Source of the DNA: Arachnia propionica
Lineage (GTDB): Bacteria > Actinomycetota > Actinomycetes > Propionibacteriales > Propionibacteriaceae
Direction of reading: 5' to 3'
Assembly: GCF_003859805.1 (NCBI RefSeq)
Contig: NZ_RQZG01000016.1
Coordinates: forward strand, 1 to 64,000
Length of the DNA stretch: 64,000 nt
Within the stretch, counting starts at the first letter, position 1. Each line of letters opens with the position of its first letter. The translations under genes and the position numbers were made by a program. The notes under the pieces are model-generated. The model saw only the letters and a list, made by a program, of their open reading frames with translations, ran no database searches and was not told where the DNA came from. Below are positions 48,770 through 57,589 of this stretch, in pieces.

Positions 48770-49405
48770 ATGCTGACCGGATCCCCGGCCGTCGCGAGTT
48801 GGCTGACGGCCGCCAGCCAGGAGTTCGAGGACCATCTGCTGGAGCTCGACTCGCTGGACGCCGCCATCGGCGACGGCGATCACGGCACCAACATGGCCCG
48901 AGGACTCACCACCGCCGCCACGATCCCCCCGGAGGCCGACCAGAGCGCCGCAGCGCACCTCGGCAAGGTGGGGCTCGCCCTGGTCAGCAGCGTGGGAGGC
49001 GCCTCCGGGCCGCTGTACGGCACCTTCTTCCTCAAGGTGGGACAACTGTGGGCCTCGCCTCCCAGCGTCCCCGCCATCGCCGCTGCCCTGCGGGCGGGGC
49101 TCGCCTCCATCCAGGCCCGGGGGCGGGCCGTCCCGGGGGATGCGACCATCGTGGACGCCCTCGACCCGGCGGTGGCTGCATTGGAGGCGGCTGACCCGAC
49201 CGACCTGCCCGGAGCCCTCCGGACTGCCGTCGCGGCCGCCCATGCCGGAGCCGAGGCCACGGCGGACATGGTCTCCCGGCGGGGCCGGGCCGCCCATTTC
49301 GGCCAGGCGAGCCTCGGGCACGTCGATCCGGGTGCCCGCTCGATGGCCCTGCTGCTCGACAGCGCGGCCCGCCATGTGATCTGTGCAGTTTCTGACCAGA
49401 AGTGA
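48770..49405 (+). CDS. DhaL-type dihydroxyacetone kinase subunit (orphan)
   Basis: 211 residues from ATG 48770 with GGAAGGA upstream. The ADP/Mg motif IGDGDHGTNMARG (Asp ligands, residues ~31-43), SSVGGASGPLYGTFF and HVDPGARSMALLL are DhaL signatures. In PTS-type systems DhaL carries ADP and passes phosphate to dihydroxyacetone bound on DhaK. No dhaK or dhaM is adjacent, so either partners are elsewhere or it serves another substrate. glpFK about 3 kb away may be metabolically related. Confidence 0.88.
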   Translation: MLTGSPAVASWLTAASQEFEDHLLELDSLDAAIGDGDHGTNMARGLTTAATIPPEADQSAAAHLGKVGLALVSSVGGASGPLYGTFFLKVGQLWASPPSVPAIAAALRAGLASIQARGRAVPGDATIVDALDPAVAALEAADPTDLPGALRTAVAAAHAGAEATADMVSRRGRAAHFGQASLGHVDPGARSMALLLDSAARHVICAVSDQK

Positions 49406-49430
49406 CCGGATCGCGCAGCCGAAATAGGCT
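49402..49430 (+). promoter_or_regulatory. Promoter of nucleotidyltransferase-kinase pair (leaderless)
   Basis: GTGACC (49402-49407, overlapping the dhaL stop), 17-bp spacer, TAGGCT (49425-49430), then 6 nt to ATG 49437. Confidence 0.55.
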
Positions 49431-49436
49431 GTGAGC

Positions 49437-50279
49437 ATGGGTTCGACCACTGCACCGCACAGTTCCACCGCACCACACAAGGCCGTCATCCTCGCCCGTG
49501 GGCTCGGGTCGAGGATGCGCAAGGCCGCCGAGGGGGTGGAGCTCACCGCCGAGCAGCAGCAGGCCGCCGATGCAGGGGTCAAGGCGATGATCTCCCTGGA
49601 CGGGCGCCCCTTCCTGGACCATGTCATCTCGTCCCTCGCGGATGCCGGGTTCACCGAGGTCTGCCTGGTGATAGGCCCGGAGCACGACCTCATCCGCGAC
49701 CACTACGACTCCGCGCCCAAGGAGCGCGTGACCATCTCCTACGCCGTCCAGGCCGAGCCGCTCGGCACCGCGAACGCCGTGCTCGCCGCCGAGGAGTTCG
49801 CAGGCTCCGACCGCGTGCTGGTCATCAACTCCGACAACCACTACCCGACCGAGGCGCTGGCCCTGCTGGCCGACGTCGAGGGCTCGGCGCTGGTCGGTTT
49901 CACCCGTCAGGCGATGCTCACCCGCTCCAACATCCCGGCCGAGCGGATCGCCGCCTTCGCGCTGGCCACCACTGACGAGCACGGTCACCTGGCCGAACTG
50001 GTGGAGAAACCAGATGCCGCCACGATCGAACGGTTGGGCGAGGACGTGGTGATCTCCATGAACTGCTGGCTGTGCTCCCCTGCCATCTTCGACGCCGCCC
50101 GGGCCATCCCGAGGTCCGCGCGCGGTGAGTACGAGATCACCGACGCGGTGCGCTGGGCCATCGACCACGGCGACCCGTACACCGTCGTCAAGGCCGATCA
50201 CGGCGTGCTGGACATGTCGAACCGCGGCGACATCGCCTCCGTCATCGAGGCGTTGGGGGACAAGCAGGTGAGGCTGTGA
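49437..50279 (+). CDS. Sugar-phosphate nucleotidyltransferase
   Basis: 280 residues from ATG 49437 (six nt after the -10). Nucleotide-binding signature AVILARGLGSRMRK (residues ~17-30), followed by a Glu/Ala/Gln insert, KAMISLDGRPFLDHVI, EPLGTANAVLAAEEF and the metal motif INSDNHYP. Family enzymes couple a sugar-1-phosphate to an NTP. Length is short, with no C-terminal beta-helix. Stop overlaps the kinase start (GTGA), so the two should work in sequence. Sugar and nucleotide are unknown. Confidence 0.85.
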   Translation: MGSTTAPHSSTAPHKAVILARGLGSRMRKAAEGVELTAEQQQAADAGVKAMISLDGRPFLDHVISSLADAGFTEVCLVIGPEHDLIRDHYDSAPKERVTISYAVQAEPLGTANAVLAAEEFAGSDRVLVINSDNHYPTEALALLADVEGSALVGFTRQAMLTRSNIPAERIAAFALATTDEHGHLAELVEKPDAATIERLGEDVVISMNCWLCSPAIFDAARAIPRSARGEYEITDAVRWAIDHGDPYTVVKADHGVLDMSNRGDIASVIEALGDKQVRL

Positions 50280-51469
50280 TCCGCTGGTTCGTGCCGGGGC
50301 GTCTGGAGGTCTTCGGCACCCACACCGACTACGCCGGCGGCAACTCCCTGCTGGCCGCGGTGGATCTGGGCATCACCGTCGAGCTGACCGACGCCACGTC
50401 AGGCATCTCCGCGACGACGACGGCCGCCCCGGGTGAGGAACTGACCCTGGTCCCGGGTGAGCCGAACGATCTGCCCGCCGGGCACTGGGGCGGCTACCTT
50501 CAGGCGGTCATCGACCGGTTGCGGCTCAACTTCGGGGAGCTGCGGCCCGCCCGCATCACCGTCGACTCGACGCTGCCGCTGGCCTCCGGGATGTCGTCGA
50601 GTTCAGCACTGGTGGTGGCCCTGGCGCTGGCGCTCATCGACCACAACTCCTTCCGTGACCGCGACGAGTGGCGGGCGAACATCACCTCTGAGATCGACCT
50701 GGCCGGGTACATGGCCTGCTTCGAGAACGGGATGAGCTTCGGCACGCTCGCCGGGGAGAAGGGGGTCGGCACCTTCGGCGGCTCCGAGGACCACACCGCG
50801 ATGCTGTGCTGTCGTGCCGATGCGCTCACCCGGTTCCGGTTCTGCCCGATCCGCGAGGGGGAGACGGTCTCCTTCCCCACGAGATGGACCTTCGTCGTCG
50901 GGGTGAGCGGGGTGTTGGCGGAGAAGACCGGTGCGGCCCTGGAGTCCTACAACCGGGCCTCGCTGCTGACCCGGGAGATCGTGGCGGCGTGGAACGACGC
51001 CACCGGTGATGAGGCCGTCACCATCGGTGACGTGCTGGCCGGGGATGAGGACGCCTGGGAGGGGATTCACGCCGTCGTCGCCCACGACGACGAGCTGAGC
51101 GCCCGCCTGAGGGCCTTCCTCACCGAGTCGGAGGAGTTGATCCCGGCCGCAGTGGCGGCCCTCGGTGACGGCGACCTGGACCGGTTCGGGGAACTGGCGG
51201 ACCGCTCCCAGCACAATGCGGAGGTCAACCTCGGCAACCAGGTGCCGGAGACCATCAGGCTGCAGCAGCTGGCCCGAGAGCTGGGGGCGAAGGCGGCAGC
51301 CAGTTTCGGGGCCGGTTTCGGCGGCTCGGTGTGGGCACTGGTCCGAACCGACGAGGCCGACGCCTTCGCCACGGCCTGGCTGGAGCGCTACATCGCCGAG
51401 TTCCCACAGCTCAAGGACCGGGCCTCGACGCTGGTCACCCGCCCAGGAGCCCCGGCCCGGAGGCTGTGA
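50276..51469 (+). CDS. Galactokinase-like GHMP sugar kinase
   Basis: 397 residues. N-terminal galactokinase signature in altered form: GRLEVFGTHTDYAGG, where galactokinases normally have GEHTDYN. GHMP motif 2 PLASGMSSSSALVVA and motif 3 GAGFGGSVWAL are intact. It should phosphorylate a sugar at C1. No galT or galE is adjacent; the partner is a nucleotidyltransferase, so the pair probably converts a free sugar to an NDP-sugar in two steps. The substrate may not be galactose. Confidence 0.88.
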   Translation: MIRWFVPGRLEVFGTHTDYAGGNSLLAAVDLGITVELTDATSGISATTTAAPGEELTLVPGEPNDLPAGHWGGYLQAVIDRLRLNFGELRPARITVDSTLPLASGMSSSSALVVALALALIDHNSFRDRDEWRANITSEIDLAGYMACFENGMSFGTLAGEKGVGTFGGSEDHTAMLCCRADALTRFRFCPIREGETVSFPTRWTFVVGVSGVLAEKTGAALESYNRASLLTREIVAAWNDATGDEAVTIGDVLAGDEDAWEGIHAVVAHDDELSARLRAFLTESEELIPAAVAALGDGDLDRFGELADRSQHNAEVNLGNQVPETIRLQQLARELGAKAAASFGAGFGGSVWALVRTDEADAFATAWLERYIAEFPQLKDRASTLVTRPGAPARRL

Positions 51470-51519
51470 CACTCTCCCGCTTGGTCACGCCAGGCTTTCC
51501 ACACCAGGCCCCGGCAACC

Positions 51520-51549
51520 GGCTCGAGCAGCGGGAAGGGAAGGTCTCGG
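51520..51549. repeat. REP-like repeat element, degenerate copy
   Basis: GGCTCGAGCAGCGGGAA and AGGTCTCGG resemble the ends of the repeat units at 51990-52205 in rearranged order. Confidence 0.4.
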
Positions 51550-51703
51550 CTGTCGGGCCGCTGAGGATCCTCGGGGCGACGGCCGGACCGGGGCCCTCCC
51601 CCGCTGGTCCGACAGACAACGCAGTGACCACAGCAGAAGTCGTAGCCCGGGTTCGGTCTCAGGGCTCTGGTGCACAGGCACCCGCCCCGAGAGACTGGAA
51701 CAC

Positions 51704-51958
51704 ATGAGAACGCTCCCACGACGCCTGTGCGCCGTCCTGATCCTCGCAACACTGGCCCTGCTCAGTGCCTGCAGCAGCCCACCCACAGCCCCACCCCCAC
51801 CGGTCGAGCCACCAGCCGAAACCCACGAACTGACCAAGACCGACCTCGATTCCTGGCTCGACGGGACACTCCCCGATGTCCTCACCAAGGGCAAGGCAAC
51901 CGGAGCCGTGGTCACCGTCGTCAAGGACGGCCAGATCCTCACCAACCTCGGCCTGTGA
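51704..51958 (+). pseudogene. Truncated serine hydrolase (beta-lactamase/CubicO-like) lipoprotein
   Basis: 84-codon remnant. A lipoprotein signal (LILATLALLSACSS, Cys near residue 23) is followed by the usual N-terminal lead-in of beta-lactamase-family hydrolases, LTKTDLDSWLDGTLPDVL and GAVVTVVKDGQIL. It then stops where the first beta-strands should continue into the S-x-x-K catalytic motif. Roughly the last 300-400 residues of a typical member are missing. The sequence after the stop is repeat-rich noncoding DNA, suggesting deletion during repeat insertion or recombination. Confidence 0.7.
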
Positions 51959-51990
51959 CCCCACACCGCTGACCGAGCCCGACCTTTTCT

Positions 51991-52043
51991 CCGCTGATCG
52001 AGCTGGGCTGCACCACGAAGCGAGCAGCCCAGCTCGAGACCTC
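51991..52043. repeat. REP-like inverted repeat element
   Basis: Perfect 13-bp arms (51999-52011 and 52024-52036, CGAGCTGGGCTGC and complement) around a 12-nt loop, flanked by CCGCTGAT on the left and AGACC on the right. The edges CGCTG-TCGAG ... CTCGAGACC are shared with the neighbouring units. Confidence 0.65.
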
Positions 52044-52087
52044 GCGAGGGCGCCCACTCAACCCAAACACCAGCACCACGCACCAAG

Positions 52088-52205
52088 GGTCTCGACACGG
52101 TTTCCTCCGCAAGCTCCGGAAACCGGCTCGACCAACGGGAAAAGAGAGGTCTTGACACGGACCCTACAGCCAAGCTCCGGACCCGGTGTGAGCAGTGGAA
52201 AAGAA
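52088..52205. repeat. Two tandem REP-like units
   Basis: Unit one (52088-52140) starts GGTCTCGACACGG, has inner arms CGGTTTCC and GGAAACCG around TCCGCAAGCTCC, and ends GGCTCGACCAACGGG. Unit two (52148-52205) starts GGTCTTGACACGG, carries CAAGCTCCGGACCCGG and ends GAGCAGTGG. Unit two has lost its inner palindrome. This GGTCTCGACACG...CTCGACCA(G)CGG arrangement is a known style of dispersed palindromic repeat in actinobacteria. Confidence 0.6.
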
Positions 52206-52211
52206 AACAGG

Positions 52212-52242
52212 AGGCCCCGCACCGGTTGCCGGTGCGGGGCCT
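52212..52242 (-). terminator. Rho-independent terminator of glpFK
   Basis: Perfect 14-bp stem AGGCCCCGCACCGG with its complement and a 3-nt loop, 13 nt beyond the glpK stop. On the minus strand it is followed by a T-rich run (CCTGTTTTCTTTTCC). Confidence 0.85.
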
Positions 52243-52255
52243 GGTGAGCCGTCGA

Positions 52256-53779
52256 TCACTCGACGACGTCGTCGTCCATCCAGTCGAAGGTCTTGGTGAC
52301 GGCCTTCTTCCAGTTGCGGTACAGCCGAGCGCGTTCGTCATCGGCCATCGCCGGGGTCCAGCGCTTGTCCTCGGCCCAGTTGTCGATGACATCCTGCTCG
52401 CCACTCCAGAACCCGACGGCGATGCCAGCCGCATAGGCGGCGCCGAGCGCCGTGGTCTCCGCGACCACCGGGCGCACCACGTCGACCCCGAGTTGGTCGG
52501 CCTGGAACTGCATCAGGGTCTCGTTGGCGGTCATGCCACCGTCGACCTTCAGCTCCGCCAGCCTCACCCCGGAGTCCGCCTCCATCGCATCCAGCACCTC
52601 GCGGGTCTGGAAGGCTGTGGCCTCCAGGACCGCACGGGCGATGTGTCCCCGGTTGACGTACCGGGTGAGCCCGACGATGGCACCCCGAGCGTCGGAACGC
52701 CAGTACGGGGCGAACAGGCCGGAGAAGGCCGGGACCACGTACGCCCCGCCGTTGTCCTCGACGGTGGTGGCCAGTTGCTCGATCTCCGGGGCGGAGTCGA
52801 ACATGCGCAGGTTGTCACGCAGCCACTGCACCAGCGACCCGGCCACGGCGATGGAACCCTCCAGGGCGTAGATCGGTTTGGCATCACCGATCTGGTAGCA
52901 GACGGTGGTGAGCAGCCCGTTCTTCGACGGCACGATCTCCTCGCCGGTGTTGATGAGCATGAAGCAGCCCGTGCCGTAGGTGTTCTTCGCCATGCCCTTC
53001 TCGAAGCAGGCCTGTCCGAAGGTCGCGGCCTGCTGATCGCCGAGGATCCCGGCGACCGGGACACCGGCCAGCAGTCCCTGGGCACGGCCCACGCCGTAGA
53101 CCTCGGCCGACGACTTGATCGTCGGCAGCATCGACATCGGGATGCCCATGTCGGCGGCGATCTCAGGATCCCAGTCGAGGGTGCGCAGATCCATCAGCAT
53201 GGTGCGCGAGGCGTTGGTGACATCGGTGACGTGGACCCCGCCGCCCACCCCACCGGTGAGGTTCCACAGCACCCAGGTGTCCATGGTTCCCATCACCAGG
53301 TCCCCGGCCTCGGCGCGTTCCCTGGCACCCTCGACGTTGTCGAGGATCCACTTCACCTTCGGCCCGGCGAAATAGGTGGCCAACGGCAGCCCGACCCGGT
53401 CCTTGTACCGGTCGGCCCCGACCTCACCACCCAGCTCATCGACGATCCTCTGGGTGCGGGTGTCCTGCCACACGATGGCGTTGTACACCGGCTCCCCCGT
53501 GGTGCGGTCCCACACCAGCGTCGTCTCACGCTGGTTGGTGATCCCGACGGCGGCCAGGTTCTCCTTGTTCAGTTCCGCCTTGGCCAGGGCTTGGGCGACG
53601 ACCTCGCGGACGTTCTCCCAGATCTCGATGGCGTCATGTTCCACCCATCCCGCACGCGGGAAGATCTGCTCGTGCTCCTTCTGCCCGACCGAGACGATCC
53701 TCCCGGCGTGGTCGAAGATGATGGCGCGGGACGACGTGGTCCCCTGGTCGATGGCGAGAACGTACTTCTTCTCAGTCAT
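52256..53779 (-). CDS. glpK: Glycerol kinase
   Basis: 507 residues, normal length. Phosphorylates glycerol to glycerol-3-phosphate in the cytoplasm. FGGY-family landmarks: [15 protein letters not shown] at the N-terminus, GVTNQRETT-like [23 protein letters not shown], the second signature [19 protein letters not shown] and [18 protein letters not shown]. Start fixed by AAGGAGAAG. Located 24 nt after glpF in a two-gene operon. Regulation is not evident in the sequence. Confidence 0.97.
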   Translation of the reverse strand: MTEKKYVLAIDQGTTSSRAIIFDHAGRIVSVGQKEHEQIFPRAGWVEHDAIEIWENVREVVAQALAKAELNKENLAAVGITNQRETTLVWDRTTGEPVYNAIVWQDTRTQRIVDELGGEVGADRYKDRVGLPLATYFAGPKVKWILDNVEGARERAEAGDLVMGTMDTWVLWNLTGGVGGGVHVTDVTNASRTMLMDLRTLDWDPEIAADMGIPMSMLPTIKSSAEVYGVGRAQGLLAGVPVAGILGDQQAATFGQACFEKGMAKNTYGTGCFMLINTGEEIVPSKNGLLTTVCYQIGDAKPIYALEGSIAVAGSLVQWLRDNLRMFDSAPEIEQLATTVEDNGGAYVVPAFSGLFAPYWRSDARGAIVGLTRYVNRGHIARAVLEATAFQTREVLDAMEADSGVRLAELKVDGGMTANETLMQFQADQLGVDVVRPVVAETTALGAAYAAGIAVGFWSGEQDVIDNWAEDKRWTPAMADDERARLYRNWKKAVTKTFDWMDDDVVE

Positions 53780-53803
53780 GTCTTCTCCTTGAGGACAGTG
53801 GGG

Positions 53804-54556
53804 TCAGGGCAGCAGCGGGCCGGCCAGCAGACCGGCGACGACACCACCGATGATCGGGCCGACGACAGGGACCCAGGAGTATCCCCAGTCCGAGTCGCCC
53901 TTGCCCTTGATGGGCAGGATGGCATGCATGATGCGGGGCCCGAGGTCACGCGTCGGGTTGATGGCGTACCCGGTGGGACCACCCAGTGAGACACCGATGC
54001 CGAACACGAGCAGTGCGACACCGAGGGCACCGAGCCATCCGAGATTCGCCGGTTCACCTCCTGCGGCCGCGGTGAACCTCCCGGCCGCGATCACGCCGAA
54101 GACCAGCACGAAGGTGCCGATGGCCTCGGTCGCGACGTTGAACAGTGGGTTGCGGATCCCCGGTGAGGTGGCGAACACGGCCAGTTTGCTGGCCGCCTCC
54201 GGCTCCTCGTCGAAGTGCTGCTTGTAGGCCACCCAGGCCAGCAGGGCACCCAGCATGGCACCGAGCAACTGACCACCCAGGTAGGCGGCGATGAGTCCAG
54301 CACTGACCGGATGCCCACCCATCTCGGTCTCGCCGCTGGCGAGCAACCCGAAGGTGACGGCCGGGTTGAGATGCCCCCCGGACTTGTAGGCGGCGATGAC
54401 ACCGATGAACACACCGATGCCCCAGCCCCAGTTGACGAAGAGGAACCCGGTGCCGTTCCCCTTGGTCCTGGCCAGGGCCGTGTTGGCGACGACACCACAG
54501 CCCATGAGGAGCAGCAGCATCGACCCGACGGTTTCGGAGAGAAATATGGTTCCCAA
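53804..54556 (-). CDS. glpF: Glycerol uptake facilitator (aquaglyceroporin)
   Basis: 250 residues. Six membrane helices and two NPA-type half helices: HLNPAVTFGL and, in altered form, YAINPTRDLGPR (the second motif reads NPT, with the conserved Arg kept). GlpF lets glycerol diffuse into the cell for GlpK. The start is TTG 54556: an in-frame TGA lies two codons upstream and no later ATG fits the conserved FLSETVG N-terminus. GGAG lies 8 nt before it. Confidence 0.93.
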   Translation of the reverse strand: MGTIFLSETVGSMLLLLMGCGVVANTALARTKGNGTGFLFVNWGWGIGVFIGVIAAYKSGGHLNPAVTFGLLASGETEMGGHPVSAGLIAAYLGGQLLGAMLGALLAWVAYKQHFDEEPEAASKLAVFATSPGIRNPLFNVATEAIGTFVLVFGVIAAGRFTAAAGGEPANLGWLGALGVALLVFGIGVSLGGPTGYAINPTRDLGPRIMHAILPIKGKGDSDWGYSWVPVVGPIIGGVVAGLLAGPLLP

Positions 54557-54763
54557 CTCTCAGGCTCCATTCCTGACGACTCTGTCACGTGCGCCCAGGT
54601 GCGGACGCATTGCGAAGAGCCAACCCGACCCGCCCGGTTTCGGCAAGCCTGCTGCACGTTCATGCAGCCGTGCGTGGACCTGGTGCACCTTTCCCCGTTT
54701 GTGCCGGGGGACTTGACGACTCCTCGTCGCGATGACCGGCCCACGCACGACAGCTGGATCAGA

Positions 54764-55531
54764 TCAGAACAGCGTGTAACCGCCGTCGACCACCACGATC
54801 GATCCTGACATGAAGCTGGCCGCATCGGAGGCGAGGAACACCACGGCGGGCGCGATCTCCTCCGGCAGCGCGTAGCGACGTTGCGGCGCGTCCTCGATCC
54901 AGTGACGCCGGAACCGAGGCTCCTCCACCGGGGACATGTCGGTCTTGACATAGCCGGGCGCGACCGCGTTCACCCGCACCCCGAACGGCGCCCACTCCGC
55001 CCCGAGAGAACGGGTCAGGTGGTGCACGGCTGCCTTGGAGGCGTTGTAGGCCGGCTGAATCTGAGGGCGGTTGACGATCTGTGCCGAGATCGAACCGATG
55101 TTGACGATGCGTCCACTCCCCCGGGAGACCATGTGGGCCCCGACGTCCTTGGACACCCACCACAGCGCCGTGAGGTTGGTGTCGACGACGTGGCTCCAGT
55201 CCTCATCACTGACCTCCAACGCATCACCGTGGATGCAGGTCCCGGCGTTGTTGACCAAGATGTCGATACGGCCCGCCTGATCGATGGCCTCGGCCACCAT
55301 CCGTCCCACGGACCGGCGGTCCAGCAGGTCCCCGGCCACGGCGTGGGCGGTGAACCCCGACGTCGCCAGTTCCTGCCGCACCGTCTCGGCCTGCTCCACG
55401 GCTCTTGCGTGCACGATCACCTCGGCCCCGGCCTCGGCCAAGGAGTGCGCGAACTGGCGTCCCAGGCCACGTGCCGCCCCGGTGACCAAGGCCGTCATGC
55501 CGTCCAACCGGAATCTGTCCAACACACTCAT
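54764..55531 (-). CDS. Short-chain dehydrogenase/reductase of the polyol operon
   Basis: 255 residues. Rossmann motif TGAARGLGRQ (residues ~17-26), NNAGT, catalytic Ser in IGSIS and the YNASK Tyr/Lys pair are all present; the C-terminus ends VVDGGYTLF as in classical SDRs. Starts 4 nt after the binding-protein gene, so it is the last gene of the polyol operon. Probably a second polyol or sugar dehydrogenase, working beside the zinc enzyme at 59081. Substrate unknown. Confidence 0.9.
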   Translation of the reverse strand: MSVLDRFRLDGMTALVTGAARGLGRQFAHSLAEAGAEVIVHARAVEQAETVRQELATSGFTAHAVAGDLLDRRSVGRMVAEAIDQAGRIDILVNNAGTCIHGDALEVSDEDWSHVVDTNLTALWWVSKDVGAHMVSRGSGRIVNIGSISAQIVNRPQIQPAYNASKAAVHHLTRSLGAEWAPFGVRVNAVAPGYVKTDMSPVEEPRFRRHWIEDAPQRRYALPEEIAPAVVFLASDAASFMSGSIVVVDGGYTLF

Positions 55532-55535
55532 GTCA

Positions 55536-56546
55536 TCACCCCTCGATCAGCCCGGCCTTCTTGTACAGCTCGACGTACTCACTGACGTTGTCCTTGGTGA
55601 TGAGCGGGTTGCCGACATCGACGTTGATCTCCTGCTCCGTGCCGTTCAGCAGGTCATTGACCGCCTTCATGTTGAGCTGGGCCAGTTCCTGGGCGTTCTG
55701 CAGGGTGGAGGCCGTCATCGTTCCCGCCTCGATGAGCAGACAGGCCTCCGGGGTACCGTCGACACCGTAGGCGAGGATGTTCTCGAACCCTGCCTTGCCC
55801 TTGACCGCCTCCAGGGCTCCCGCGGCCATGTTGTCGTTCATGGAGATGATCGCGTCGATCTGCGGATTGGCCAGCGACCAGTCCTCCATCAGTCTGAGCG
55901 CCTCGTCCTTGTTCCAGTTCGCGATGTTCTCGGCGACGATCTCGACGTCCTTGCGCTTGTCGAAGAATTCCTTCTGCCAGGCCTCGCGACGGGCGGTGCT
56001 ATGGAAGTTGCCGCCGGGGCCGTTGAGGACGACGACCTTTGCACCCTGTGGGACCTGTTCGAGGGCGAGCTTCGCGGTCTCCGCCCCCTGGTCATAGGGG
56101 TTGGCATCAACCGATGAGGCACCGGCGATGTTCTCCACACGCGGGTTGGTGGTGATGACCACGCTGCCGGAGGCGACGGCCTGTTCGATGTAGGGGCGCT
56201 GCGCCTCACCGTTGTTCGGCTGGATGATGATCGCATCGTACTTGTTCGCGATCGCGGTCTCGATGAGTTTGTTCTGCACCTCGTCGTCAGCCTGACCGTC
56301 GGAGATCTCCAGCGTGATGTGCGGGTAGTTCTTCTCGGCCTCGAGCTTCATCTCGTTGGCGAGCCAGGCGGCGAACGAGTCCACCTGGGCGCGGGCGATG
56401 TAGGCCACCCGGTAGGACGACTTCGACTCGCGCGGCGCGTTGGACGAACTCGAGCCCGGGGTGTTCGTCGTGATCGAGCAGGCCGTGAGCGCCACGGACA
56501 GCGCTCCGGCGACGGCGGTGAGGAGGGTGCGTGTGAGCTTTTTCAT
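55536..56546 (-). CDS. Sugar/polyol ABC binding lipoprotein, RbsB-like (CUT2)
   Basis: 336 residues. Lipoprotein signal LSVALTACS with Cys near residue 23, followed by a Thr/Ser/Pro linker. The mature part (YRVAYIARAQVDSFAAWLANEM, YDAIIIQPNN, IISMNDNMAAGALEAVKG) is the periplasmic-binding family of ribose/xylose type. Delivers its ligand to the permease; start overlaps the permease stop by 4 nt. Confidence 0.93.
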   Translation of the reverse strand: MKKLTRTLLTAVAGALSVALTACSITTNTPGSSSSNAPRESKSSYRVAYIARAQVDSFAAWLANEMKLEAEKNYPHITLEISDGQADDEVQNKLIETAIANKYDAIIIQPNNGEAQRPYIEQAVASGSVVITTNPRVENIAGASSVDANPYDQGAETAKLALEQVPQGAKVVVLNGPGGNFHSTARREAWQKEFFDKRKDVEIVAENIANWNKDEALRLMEDWSLANPQIDAIISMNDNMAAGALEAVKGKAGFENILAYGVDGTPEACLLIEAGTMTASTLQNAQELAQLNMKAVNDLLNGTEQEINVDVGNPLITKDNVSEYVELYKKAGLIEG

Positions 56547-57589
56547 CGGGTGTTCCTTTCTCGGTGGTCCTGGCTGCTTCGCTCAGGAGGGTCGGGGGGT
56601 GACGGATCGGGTTCAAGCTCAAAGGTCCTGGGTCCGAGGATGGTGGTTCGGGTCCTGCCGCGTTTGCTCCACACGTCGTAGGACACGGCGCCGACGATGA
56701 TCGCCCCCATGACGATCTGCTGGATGTAGGAGCCGATCCCGATGAGGTTCATGATGTTGCTGAGCACACCGACGATGAGGGCCCCGGCGAGGGTGCCGAT
56801 GGTGGTTCCCACACCTCCGGAGAAGCTGGTACCACCGATGATCGGGGCGGTGATCGCCTGCAGCTCGTAGCCGACCCCTGCATTGGGCAGCCCGGCGTTG
56901 ACCCGGGACATGAAGATCACACCGGCGATGCCGACCAGGATCCCGTTGACGATGAACGCCTGGAACTTCACCCGTGCCACGGGGATGCCCGCGGCACGGG
57001 AGGCCTCCTCATTGCCGCCGACGGCGTAGACGGAGCGTCCGTAGCGGGTGTGGCCCATCAGGTACCAGATGACGACGGTGACCACCAGCAGGATCATCGC
57101 GGGCACCGGGATCCAGCCCCACATCCCCTGCCCGATGAGCACGAAGTCACCGAGCTGGAGGACGTTCTGTCCGTTGGTGATCTCCAGCACCGCTCCCCGG
57201 GCGATGAGCATCATGCCCAGGGTCACGATGAAGGCAGGGGTCCTCATCACCGCGACGAAGAACGCGTTGAACAGGTTGCAGGCCACCCCGACGGCGATTC
57301 CGGAGAGCGCTCCGAGCAGGATGTTGCCGGTGGCCTTGTGGACCATCACGGCCACCACTCCGGCGAAGGCCATCACCGATCCTGCGGACAGATCGATCAT
57401 GCCGCCGATGATGAGGGTCATCGCCCCATAGGCGAGGATGGTGATGACCGCCACCTGGCGGAGCACGTTGAGGATGTTGTCGGTGGTGAGGAAGTTCGGG
57501 CTCAGCAGCGTCGCGACGCCGAGCACCAGAACCAGGACGACGAAGATGGAGTACCGGCCGAAGTCGGCCTCCCTCAGTGAGAACGACAT
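56543..57589 (-). CDS. Sugar/polyol ABC permease, RbsC-like (CUT2)
   Basis: 348 residues, about ten membrane helices. The RbsC-type loop is YAVGGNEEASRAAGIPVARVK (positions ~185-205), and GGTSFSGGVGT lies near the C-terminal third. One such permease normally dimerises with the double ATPase. Overlaps the ATPase gene by 16 nt. The C-terminal tail of ~40 residues is hydrophilic. Confidence 0.94.
   Translation of the reverse strand: MSFSLREADFGRYSIFVVLVLVLGVATLLSPNFLTTDNILNVLRQVAVITILAYGAMTLIIGGMIDLSAGSVMAFAGVVAVMVHKATGNILLGALSGIAVGVACNLFNAFFVAVMRTPAFIVTLGMMLIARGAVLEITNGQNVLQLGDFVLIGQGMWGWIPVPAMILLVVTVVIWYLMGHTRYGRSVYAVGGNEEASRAAGIPVARVKFQAFIVNGILVGIAGVIFMSRVNAGLPNAGVGYELQAITAPIIGGTSFSGGVGTTIGTLAGALIVGVLSNIMNLIGIGSYIQQIVMGAIIVGAVSYDVWSKRGRTRTTILGPRTFELEPDPSPPDPPERSSQDHRERNTR

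Noticed and set aside
54557-54763. Gap between the SDR and glpF genes examined for a riboswitch or small gene
   Set aside because: I found only a likely promoter region for glpF and no stable hairpin series or coding frame with a ribosome site.
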